A stretch of DNA of 64,000 nucleotides from Orbicella faveolata (taxonomy: Eukaryota > Cnidaria > Anthozoa > Scleractinia > Merulinidae): assembly GCF_002042975.1 (NCBI RefSeq), contig NW_018149007.1:2536031-2600030 (forward strand), written 5' to 3'. Shown here piece after piece: positions 13,357-23,000 of this stretch. The position numbers were made by a program, and so were the translations under genes. The number at the start of each line of letters is the position of its first letter. Positions within the stretch are counted from its first letter, which is position 1. The notes below the pieces were generated by a model that saw nothing but the letters and a program-made list of their open reading frames with translations, was not told where the DNA came from and did no database searches.

Positions 13357-16300
13357 TATCTTGCCCGCTCGGGACTATCCGCCGTGTCCCGCAAGAAAAA
13401 TTTCCCCGAAAGCCATGCATATAATAAATCCGTTCTTTTTTTGCGAGTCTATGGATCTCGACTCCGTCTCGGTCCATAAACACGCAAGAAAAAGAACTTG
13501 GCCAATATCCAGCCATCTTGACCTCACACTTGTTCAATAACCCATACATCTGATTGTAGGTATTGATACACTTTTAAGTGACCAACTCTTTGACCTACGA
13601 CACAAGGCACATGCGTTTTACTCAGACCAGGACAACGTTTGAGATTGAAAAGTAAAGTAAGACAAAAATTGCGAATGGCTGTCCAAAACTAAGAAAGTAA
13701 TTCTCTCGACTTGCAGCCAATCCTAGCCAATCAGAATGAAGCAAAACCTTGGAACCAGTTCCAAGCGCGGGGATCTCTTGCTCTGTTTTGCTTTTATTTA
13801 TTTGGTCAAAACAAGAATTTTTTTTTTAAAAAAAGAAATCTTGAGGGAAAACAACAGCGTTTTCAAATCCTCAACTCAATATCTTTTATCATTCTCTCGA
13901 ACATCCACCAAATTAAACTCCATAGAAACGTATACGACATTTCCTTTTCTAAAAACTATTTTGTTTTTTTCTGAATCGCAAAGTGAAAGACTGCATTTTG
14001 ACAAAGTGTGGGTATGCTATGAGGTAGTTTCTCGTACAGCAGTCGCTTAATTTCTTCGCGAGTTTCGCTCGCAGATGGAAAGATTTAGGGGGAGGCCGAG
14101 ATGAGTTCTCTGCGTCCTATCCAAAGGTCATTTTTGAATGGTCATTGCGCTCAGATTTGTTCATACTGCATGAGCACACTTGCGGTTTGTCAAAGTTACA
14201 TGTGCTTCTAGATTAGTTATATTGTACATAAACGAAAAAAATCACATTTAGAGCAGTTGTTCATGACCTATATTTAATTGTTTTTGAACTAGTAAATTAC
14301 TTTTATATCTGTCAGGTACTTCGACTTAAGTACTCATGGATTCCATTGCGTAACACAGGAAAAAGTATTTCTACGTGATTGCTTTTCAAAGTAAGTTCAC
14401 ATTTTTCGCCAAATGCGAGCTAATAACCATGCGCTATTCAAACTCGCACGTGATCTTAGTTCTCAGAGATGTTTGTTCCTAAAAAGCGATGACCTTGCAG
14501 GCCACACACAAAGTAGGGGGGTTCCTTTTGCCGCCTTTGTCAGCAACTATGTCAGTTACAATATATGGCGTATTCACTTTCATCTTGTTGTTTTGGCTCC
14601 CAAGACTGTGTCATCTGTGCCACTTTACAGCGTTGCCGACTCAAAAATATGCAGCAACCCAGAGAAAGTAGAGCCCCATGGCAGCTTAACAATCCTTATC
14701 ATCAAAATTTACCTGATCCTCTTTTGTTAATCGTAAATATTTGGAATTCTCGTAAAGCAAATGTTTTCCATCTGCGACGGAAACTGCACTTTAAGCAGCA
14801 GGGGGCAATGTTTCCTCGGGCCATGGTCAGTGATTATTGGAAAGGGAAGAAGCAGTTAAAATCTGGCTAGTGAGAGACAATTTCGTTTGGCTTTGTTCAA
14901 TCTTATTGGATCAGCGGATTAGCTTCAAAGATCTGCATGCTGCGCTTAGTCGGCGAGCAACGAAAAATCATTAGGTTACTGTCAACCTGGAGTTAAGGGT
15001 GTGTTGACCAACGTTTTGAGATAAGAACAGGTGTCGTTGGCAGCGCTAGCCAACCCCTCAATCGAGCAACTCGAAAAAATCGATCAGATTTGCTGCAAGC
15101 GCCCGAAACGTCAGCTCACTCTTAATTGTAAAATGGATCATAGCAGTTTTCGTCTCATCTTATTGTATATCCATTATTGCCGTTTTATAAACGAAAAATG
15201 GCATTTTGCCTTCTGTTTAAATATTTATTAGCGTTACTCAGCGTGCGATAAAATCTGAGAATAGAGTTTTCATTTCAAGTTGGAAAACAGCTGTGAGGTA
15301 AATAATACTTAAAAACAATCGCACATTGTTCTTGCTCTAATTCGTTATGTATACCGCCAACGGAGTCTTCCAATAAAACCTTAACACTTTCAGAGGAAAA
15401 AATAAATTTTGAGCGCTCCCTTGATAAGGACTCTATATATTCTACAGAACCGAGGAACGAATAACAATTTACCCTGTTCAAAGATAAGACACTTTAAGCT
15501 GATGGTTGATCTGTGATAAATTAACTTAAAAAATTGTTTTGGCGTCTATGAGTATATTATAATTTCCTTTACAGCTCCAAATGTAAACAACTAAATGAAA
15601 AGCTAACGAACCAAAGCTTTCTCAACGCAATTGGTCTGTAGGCGAAAATACTTTGTATAAATATTTTGCAGGAAAAATTAACTGAGAGAACCTTTTTTGT
15701 GTGAGAGGCAATCAGCGTTAATTTAATTAGAGACTCTAGCTTGTCGATGGATAAACCCATATTGAGTTCGTTTATCGTCCGGATTCGGGAACTTGCTCTC
15801 TAAATCTGGTACGATTTGAATGCACAAGTATCGTTAATTCAGACCTACAGTAGCCGTGGTTTCGAGTTAACTTATTGTTTAGCAAAGAGTATAAGTATTC
15901 TAGCGGCCTACAAGAAGCTATTAAGCTTTAACAATGGCCTCAATTTGCCCTCAACGCCCACTTCGTACCTTTCGCGATATGAAATGAGTTCAAAAACAAT
16001 TAGCAATAAACCTTAACGCTCAAGGTGTTAATTGGATTCCAAAGAATTAGGCGAATGCAACAGCTTTCTGTTTCAGCTCGAATACTCCTAACTTCTGTTT
16101 CCTTCTGTACCCTACCCCCTTTGTTTTTCTCCCAGACAAGTTAAAGCATCAATTGCTGATATTGTACAGTTAACCACTGTCTTATCGTGCGGTCATTGAA
16201 TCAATTGGTCTTATCAGTCGTCTTAAGTAAAGTACGCTCAAAGAACAGGGCAATAACAAACAAATCCGCAAACGTTTACATGTAGTTTATTACATGGTTG

Positions 16301-16896
16301 TAACTTCATAAATCATGCTGCTGGCTTGATAGAATTGTCGTTTTGAAGTAGCCATCGTGGAACCAGACATTGAACAGGGTAGGTTGTAGTAAATTAATTT
16401 ATGTTATCTGCTCTCCAATTTCGCCGCTAATTAACACCGTTCCGTGATGCCGTATTTTGGAAGGACAGTTTTGACCACGTGTTTCCGACTTTTTCAGCTT
16501 TTATTTGTGAATGCGACGTGCAAAGCGAGGTTTCGATCCAAGGAAAACGTGGCAAAGTTCCTCAAGCAAAACACGCGGGAAATCAATCGATCGCTTTGAA
16601 TTACTTCTCACGCAATTCATTTCAATTATCTTATTCGATCACTGTCAGAAAATTTTCGAAATTAAGTTAAATGTGTTAATAAGTGACAGAGGAATCCGGT
16701 AAAAATTGAAGAAAGGGCATATTTATAAACAAATTGAAAGGCCATTTGCATGATGTTAGCGCTCTTGTTTCTCTGCCTCGCAGTTAATCAAACCATACCC
16801 CGCGCTTACGCCAATCGAAAGGAACATACCTTTACAGTGAACAACCGCAAAAAGGAATAAAATGAATTCCAAGGAAACCGTCTTGACAAAGCGCAT
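6472..16896 (-). CDS. FGFRL1: FGFRL1-like receptor (kinase-less FGF receptor-like), complete 7-exon gene
   Basis: Coding exons (minus): 16896-16830, 12283-11990, 11748-11695, 10555-10460, 9907-9617, 8988-8602, 7097-6472. They total 1815 nt (604 residues plus stop), all introns are phase 1 with GT/AG ends, and the frame closes without error. Layout: signal peptide 1 to ~20; Ig1 24-120 (C47, W64, C102); linker 121-170; Ig2 171-267 (C200, W212, DAGTYTC at 243-249); Ig3 268-396 (C301, W316, DEAKYTC at 369-375); membrane span ~439-461; tail 462-604 without any kinase domain. Ig2 and Ig3 match the FGFR pattern, including the ER-R-P junction between them. In vertebrates FGFRL1 binds FGFs and heparin at the cell surface and modulates FGF signalling; planarian nou-darake is a relative. 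Human FGFRL1 is 504 residues, so the tail here is longer. An in-frame ATG at 17019 would add 41 residues; the 16896 ATG has A at -3 and starts directly with a signal peptide, so I prefer it. A truncated true FGFR is the alternative, but no kinase exon is seen downstream on this strand. Confidence 0.88.
6588..6674 (-). repeat. In-frame 21-bp tandem repeat in the FGFRL1-like tail
   Basis: Four imperfect 21-nt units encode the heptads HVKCASQ, HVKYDSR, HGKCDSQ and RGKCAIE. Divergence between units is mostly at third positions plus a few replacements (Cys to Tyr in unit 2, His to Arg in unit 4), which suggests old duplication with coding constraint. Confidence 0.65.
8092..8228. repeat. Fold-back MITE-like element in FGFRL1-like intron 6
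   Basis: The left end (CATAGAAAGTGC, then gatttttatt and actcgtt) is the reverse complement of the right end (ATAAAAATCC then GCACTTTCTATG). The centre contains actcgttcgctgcgctcact, itself nearly palindromic. Total 137 bp. I recall similar sequences as widespread in anthozoan assemblies. Confidence 0.6.
8602..8988 (-). CDS. FGFRL1: FGFRL1-like exon 6: Ig domain 3
   Basis: Acceptor tctttatttag, donor GAAG|gtaggt. Residues 268-396 begin ERDRPIP, as in FGFR Ig3, then VGEDATFVC (C301), FHFLKWK (W316), a potential glycosylation site NGS, and DEAKYTC (C375) followed by GNSAGY and AFLTVL. The GYxxxxAFLTVL ending resembles vertebrate FGFRL1. Vertebrate FGFRs have alternative IIIb/IIIc exons here; a single 387-nt exon encodes the whole domain in this gene and I see no alternative copy. 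Confidence 0.9.
9617..9907 (-). CDS. FGFRL1: FGFRL1-like exon 5: Ig domain 2 (ligand/heparin-binding type)
   Basis: Acceptor cttttcgtag, donor GTTG|gtaaga. Residues 171-267 contain PPKF, a basic KNRDR stretch, QQIKLKC with C200, VTWLKNNKRL with W212, and DAGTYTC with C249, then VRNAF. This is the pattern of FGFR Ig2, the domain that binds FGF and heparan sulfate in known receptors. Confidence 0.9.
10460..10555 (-). CDS. FGFRL1: FGFRL1-like exon 4: basic linker exon
   Basis: 96-nt exon of 32 codons, acceptor tttctccacag, donor ATAG|gtttgt, phase 1 at both ends. It encodes a basic segment containing TTKRPPRRC and no Asp or Glu. It sits where true FGFRs carry the acid box between Ig1 and Ig2. 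It could also be skipped in frame. Confidence 0.68.
10847..11186. repeat. Dispersed repeat, copy 1 (related to 59280-59500)
   Basis: Shares ordered blocks with 59280-59500: attttagYataaatctactag, gccgttctct, gctaccca, a gttgttaa-aaaatg block, cttctttgc, and ending ttactcgctctcgattt. It lies in FGFRL1-like intron 3. No coding capacity is seen. Confidence 0.5.
11454..11526. repeat. Fold-back repeat (CCGATAACTCGAACC type)
   Basis: CTTCCGAT and GATAACTCGAACC on the left pair with GGTTAGAGTTATCGGAAG on the right around a short AT-rich loop. It lies in FGFRL1-like intron 3. I recall this sequence type as common in cnidarian genomes. Confidence 0.5.
11695..11748 (-). CDS. FGFRL1: FGFRL1-like exon 3: linker micro-exon
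   Basis: 54-nt exon of 18 codons between a tttttgcag-type acceptor (ttttgcag) and donor ACAG|gtaatc. It keeps phase 1 at both ends, so it could be skipped without shifting the frame. Encodes a Ser/Thr/Pro-rich linker (NNST, RSPPITKPTST) with a potential N-glycosylation site. Confidence 0.7.
11779..11822. repeat. Simple repeat, AATG/AATC/AACG tetranucleotides
   Basis: A run of aatg, aatc and aacg units next to the 5' side of linker exon 3. Confidence 0.7.
11990..12283 (-). CDS. FGFRL1: FGFRL1-like exon 2: Ig domain 1
   Basis: Acceptor ccttccatcag, donor CAAG|gttagg, phase 1 at both ends. Encodes residues 23-120: PPV near the start, EGETVKLWC with C47, W64, and DQGTYVC ending at C102, then NHFGK. 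The order of motifs follows the first Ig domain of vertebrate FGFRL1 (PPRV, GRTVRLQC, DAGVYVC, NGFG). Confidence 0.88.
12284..16829 (-). other. FGFRL1-like intron 1
   Basis: 4.5-kb first intron between the signal peptide exon and Ig1. It holds the hairpin element near 13283-13545. No other exon is needed to close the frame and none is evident. Confidence 0.6.
13283..13545. repeat. Dispersed repeat with perfect 16-bp hairpin
   Basis: At 13336-13373 the arm CCCGAGCGGGCAAGAT is followed by a 6-nt loop and its exact reverse complement. An extra GAGCGGGCAAGATG copy lies at 13297-13310. The stretch is GC-richer than its surroundings. I recall near-identical sequence as frequent in coral genomes, so it is probably a transposon fragment. 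Confidence 0.55.
16830..16896 (-). CDS. FGFRL1: FGFRL1-like exon 1: signal peptide
   Basis: Encodes 22 residues starting MRFVKTVSLEF, followed by a hydrophobic stretch (ILFLFAVV) and HCK. This is a typical secretory signal. The donor is AAAG|gtatgt, phase 1, which joins the Ig1 exon to give ...HCK-D-PPVLLG. The reading frame stays open upstream to an ATG at 17019, which is a second possible start. The exon lies 4.5 kb from exon 2. Confidence 0.75.
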
Positions 16897-17019
16897 TCTT
16901 CGACCAAGGGCCTTTCCGTCCACAATCAAGCACAGCTGCGCCCCGCGGTCCTTCCAAGTCCAAAGGCTGTCGAAAAATAACAAAGAGACACGGCGACAGG
17001 TTAATAAATTTCTATGCAT

Positions 17020-20000
17020 ATATGAATGAAGATATCGATTGCCCGGTACACTGACCTTGCAAGTAAGCTAGCCACTTACAGCAAGAGGTATTCATCAGTT
17101 GGCTTTTCATCAGAAGGGGGCTTAGACAGAAACATCTCACTCGCTTGCCAGTGCACCACAGGGTAGAATATTAGCATACGCTTTTCAAAGATCGGATCGA
17201 TTTTACATTCTTTAACATCTGCTTAAACTCCCTCCCAATATCATTTGCAAAAGCTACCATTTAAATTCATTAAAAACACAGCGGAGGAGACGTTAGGTTA
17301 ATGCTTCTTACGCTTGCAATTCCAAGAGATTTGTGTCCACTGTTATTTGTATACCTTGATGTCGGTGTAAACATTCTAAAGAGAAGAAATTTAAAACCGC
17401 TTTGCCGAACACTCTTGGCGATTCTAATGCACACTCGCTTTTCAAAACGACCAATAGAATTAATCCTGTAGTTGTCAACGAAACCCTTTCTGGAACAAAA
17501 ATAAAAGTAGCCCATATCGGTTTTTTGAGAGAGGCCTTTGCAGGTAATGGCAGACGGACAAGAAGCGGGGGTCCAGCTTCATGCAATGACTGTGCCAAAA
17601 GTGTGGATATATTCAGCAGGATGAGGAAATTCTAACTCATTGAAGAGCAAATTCAGGTGTAATCCTATGATACCAAGGAGGCCGAAGTAATAAATCAACT
17701 TAACTCGTGCTTTCAACATGGAATAATGGGTCACAGGTTGTGAAACGAAACTTCTCGATGTATGGAAACCGAAGAAGCACTTCACAGCAAGACAGAATTG
17801 GAAAAACAATCGGCAAAACGCCCCAGTGACGGCTGGCGAGTTTGTCTTCGAAACTGATTTCAAAAGAATATTACTAAATTCTGTAGTAGTCACTACACGT
17901 GTAAATTATGACGTTCAGGTGTCGCCGGTAATAATCAAGGCGCAGTCATCAATCATTTCACGTTACTCTGCCACTTAGAAGAAAGCTTTCACATACAAAT
18001 GAAAAATGTCCTGTTGAAATTTTGGGTCCAACAAGACATGCTAAACAATCGCGCCCAGTCGGAACATACATTCACCTGCAGTGCCTAACAGCAATCAAAC
18101 AATCCACAACACCGAAGCCTGCTATGGCTAACGACGAAGTAAAAACACCCCGGCTGCCTGAGCTTCCCAGACAAATTCGAGCTGCTATGGTTTAACTATG
18201 GTATTTCAATCCGTGTTTGACCCGAGAGCACCGCCTACAGGACGGATATCCGAACAAGCCACACAACATCAATACTTACGCAGTGTTCAAGCTTGAGAGA
18301 TCGGCAGCCAAGTGTCCCTTTATGCTGATCAGATCGCACAATAAAGAGAAAAGCTCGTAATGCCCAGGATTTCACTGTCCAACCGAGAATTCATTTCGCT
18401 CGAGGCAAGGCAAGGCGCATGCCAATCAGTCGGACAATTACTGCCTGTCAAGTCACCGATTACAGCACAAAGATAACCTATTGTTTCCAAACAGTTCCCA
18501 GCTCAAGTGAAAAGGCGGTCTTTACGCAAGCTGTTTTCCTTTCCTTGACGACTCTGTCCTTACGTTCGTGGATGCCACATCTAAATAAATAAGACGCTCG
18601 ACGTCAAATTGCAAGATTACTGCGAGTGTAGGAGATCGTTTAAGCCATTCTCGTGCATTCGTGGCCACATATCGAGCGGCTTAAATGTCACATAGACAGA
18701 TTCAGCGGAAGCCGCTGAATACAGTGCAGGTAAAGCGAAGCCACAGCCTTCTCGCTATCGCGAATGGTCGTCTGGAGGTCAAATCAGATGCTGTACGGAT
18801 GATGTGGCGAAAGTGAATTACACTAAGGGGAGATCGATAAGGAAAGTGTCGATCTCGCGGATTAGCGTCTGTGCAATTTTCCACAAGGCGAGTGATGCGT
18901 CAAAATGTAAAATGAGCGATTGTTGACTGAAACCCAATCCGCTAGAACCTTTCTCTGTTCATGTATACACAAATATTTGATTTGAATTAGAAAATACTTA
19001 CACATTGGACAGCCAATCAGCGAGAACCGAGACCGGCGCGAATTAATTGACTTAATTGCAAATGTCCATAAAGCACAAATCTTTTCGTCTGATGTGTACC
19101 GCTTGTTCACCTCGCGAACTGCTCAGAGATTATCATCTCGATTTTTATCGCGATACAGTTTGAAGATTTCTTCGATGTTTTCATCACGATTTCAAAACAA
19201 TGTCTCGCGGGCTTGGCCCACCAAGGGAACAAATGCGCGCTGACGGTGATGTAATAAATTGTTCAGCTGTTCATTACTTTAGCTCAGTACGGAAATTTGT
19301 TTACGATAGGGTAGATTCCAACCAGTGATTTGATCACAAAAGAAATGATTCCTACACGATTTTGTCTATTTTTTAAGTAATGAAATGAGAACCGCCTTTA
19401 ACTTTTGCCATTGTCAATCTTTTGGCTCGTTATAAAACCTGTGCTCTGCCTGAGTTTCTCTGGAAATGGAACGCGGCGTCAGAAATTTATCCCTTTGTTT
19501 TTCATCTTTCATCGAAGAATCAATGAATGTTAAGAAGGCAGCAAAGACATAACTGAGATTAAAAATTAAGAACAAACGAAAACCTCTCGACCAAAAATAA
19601 CCCTATCGGGTATGAATACATTCTTTTATTAGCTTGACTGAGAATTCCAATCGCAAAAAATATCTAAAAAGAAATAACATACTTTTCGAGTAATTTTGGA
19701 CCCTTTGCCACGGAGGAAAGAATCAAAATAGACAACAAAATTAAAACGCCGAAATAACTGCTTACTCTTATTTTGTCTAGAGCAGGTGAAAACACGACAG
19801 GGGGGGAATTCTGGACCCTTCAATGCTAAAAGATGATGAACTATAAATTCCGTGCCGCTAACAAAGATAACAGAAACATATCTCTACCTACCGACCGGAA
19901 TGCAAAAGTCCTTACAAGGGTTCCGGCCAGCTGATGGTCTCCTGGCAGGAGAGAATTTTTAAAATTTTAAACTGATTCTCAGTTCGTCGTTGAAAGCGGT

Positions 20001-23000
20001 ATTTTGAGCGTTGTTTTTACCTACAGCCGTCTTTTATCTTGATGTATGAATACCGATTACGGTGAACCACACGCTGAGTCGCATCTGAAGGGATCCCATC
20101 AGAAAACTCGCGCTAAAAAAGGTTCTTTATCAATTAAGGTACCGATTAAATGAAATACAGGATTATACAGGATGGTATTTGTAAGACTTCCGCAGAAACT
20201 TGCGACTAATATTATTGACTGATTTGCAAGTTCGAACGTGGCATGATTGACCACTGTCAAGATTGTGATAGTTGATCGGGAGAGGAAGGGAAATTTGCTG
20301 ACAAACTATTGGGGAAAGGAAGATATTACATTACTTAAAATGTCCCACTTAATATTTCTAGTTAATCTTTGTGTTTCACTTCGATTTCCGAACGGCTTCA
20401 TTAACCTCTTCATTCTTTAGTTTACCCCAAGCTCTGAAGAAAAAGAAAGAAAAGCTGTTTTTAAACATATGATTTCCCGCGTCTTATAATTTGCATTATA
20501 ATGCTTTAGTGGAGGAAAGATATGATAATTTTATGATTGTTGGCAGACTTGCCAACTGAAACAGGAAAGGACAAGCAAAAGAACTCCTTTTTTCCCGCTG
20601 AGCAATAAGACATGAACGCATTAATAGCGATGTCGTAATTTATACGGTGCATAAAGTTATCCAAAATTAAACTATTTGAGAAGTTTGAACAATGCGCTAA
20701 ACAGCAAACCCCGTACAGCAAACCCTGTGTTTCTTTCTCTTATTCCCTAACTAGAACGTGCTTTAATTACCAATAATTTTCAACCGATCATGTTTTCTCT
20801 GGCGATACAACGACCAGTTTATACTCACCCCAAAATAACCTTGATATCAGCTCATTTTTTTGTTTCCAAAACAAATATTGAAATTTAAACACCCTTTTGT
20901 CAAGTCATTCGTTAGCACTTTCAGCGTTTATCAACCTGTCAAGGCACCCCGGGACTTTTTATCGAGTTGCGGCCTTTTGCTTTCAAATTCACATTTCAAT
21001 AATTGCTAAGAAATGAATTATGCCAAAGGAGATAGCATTATATTATTTTTCGCGCGCTTTGTTTATCATAAACTGCGCTATTTCCTACAATTTAAACTGG
21101 TATGTAAAATTTCACCCTGTTTGGCACTAGAATTCTTCGATTTTCCTCTCAAACTAACGGTTTAAGTTCAAAAACCATCCATCACGATGTATCACCCAAG
21201 TTTCAATAAGCAGCAAAGAATATTCATATTCATATATATCTCGATGAATAATTTTGTTCAGTACTAGTTATCATACAGTATAATGTTATCTGGTTAGAAC
21301 CTGAAGTCTCTTCTTGCGCGTCGATCCTTCAGTTAAAACTTCACTTCCCAGGGCTAGTCCGGATGACTTTACTGCTCCAATAACAAAATAAAAACTGAAA
21401 CCCTAAAGCACTTGCTAAATTCAGTTAAGCTAACCGCCCGGTTATAAAGAGCCCAGAATTCTATTGGCTAATTTAGCTAAAAGCTGGCAACTAAGTTATT
21501 ACGATTCAGGAAAACCTTATGAAACGGATGAGACAAGAATATAAATAGCCTGAGATGAACCAAGCGGGACACAGACAGAAACACATCGTTTAAACACCGA
21601 TGACGAGATATTCAGACACGTGTAGAGGACCGCAGAGCTGGTACATGTACACGTAATTACAGTTAATTCACCTTTAAGTTAACCGCCTAGCCTGGTCGAA
21701 TACACTGCTTAAATAACACAGGCAAAAATGCGACTATGAAACTTGCAACTCGACCACTATTAAGCCCAGATTTCTATTGGCCAAAGTGGTCTGAGAAAGC
21801 TAAAGAGTTTTAAGAGCATTTTAAGAAAAGCCTCATACAAATGAGACATGGAATTATTTAATTCGAGCATTACCGATCGACGAGCTTATGAATATGGCGG
21901 ATCTAAGTGCTCATATCACCCAAGCACAAAAGCGTCTCGCTTAAAAAATGCGCCTTCATGTTTAGTTCGCGGGCCGTACTTAGTCCAAAGTAGAAGAAGT
22001 GATACAAGCAGTAACAGTTTCTCGTCGCTGAAATCGTTAGACCGGATACATCAACGAAGACAAGTTTCCTGACAACGCAGACTCAAAATGAATATTGTTG
22101 TCTTTGGTTTAGTTTTCAACACAAATTCAAACGCGCGTAGCTATAATATAATCCTCCAAGGAATAAGAGGATTTGCTTTGTCCGCATTCATTCGTTGATT
22201 TCTTTGTAAACTAGCCAAGTTATAGCTACCCGTTCTGGCTTAAACTTACTTTTCTTTGCTGCGAGGACAGTACAGCCTCTTGCCAACGCGTGCCAGTCGT
22301 CGGAATCACCTTAAGTTCCTTCCTATTCTAATAGCGTGCCTCACTCGTTGGCAGTTTTGACACAAACCCAGCGCGCTTTCCATTAGTAGAATAAACAGAG
22401 AATAATTTGCTTGACGTGGAAATAGCACTTAGACGCCTGCTCTCTGACCTTTTCTCCAATGCCGAGAGATCCAAGAGAAATCGAAATGTCTTAAAAGACG
22501 GCTACTTGTGCAAGTAATTCCTCAGGAGATTCACCTTATTCACAACAAGGCTTGCGGCGTTGTTTTGTACCGAATCGGGCTAATTTAGTCCCGTGACCGA
22601 GCAAGACAGAGCTTTCGTGAATGAACGAGTAATCCATTGTATGAAGAGTGACACATTACTCTGAATTGAAAGGAACACTCGGAGATAAGTCATCTAGAAT
22701 TGATGTGTTGACATTAAGCTCAAACCTCGTAATCCGCAGAGTTTAATTTTTATGAGGTTCTGCATCGCTAAGGAGTTTAAGGAAAACAATTATTCCCACG
22801 GATTTGGATTTCGGACAAAGTGTAACTTTCCAAATCTCTAAAGCAAACCCGCAATTCCGCCTTCCCTGAGGAAAAGTTTACTTAATGATGTTTATCCAGC
22901 AGAATCGAACTGTATATAAACTTTACAAAAGGCTGGACAATTCGAGAGTTTGTTTTTCAAATAGCTTCGTGACTGTTTCGAGTATAATGCTAAAATGGCC

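Noticed and set aside
17308-17893. Overlapping open frames on both strands upstream of FGFRL1-like exon 1
   Set aside because: No recognised similarity, no supporting splice sites, and both strands open equally.
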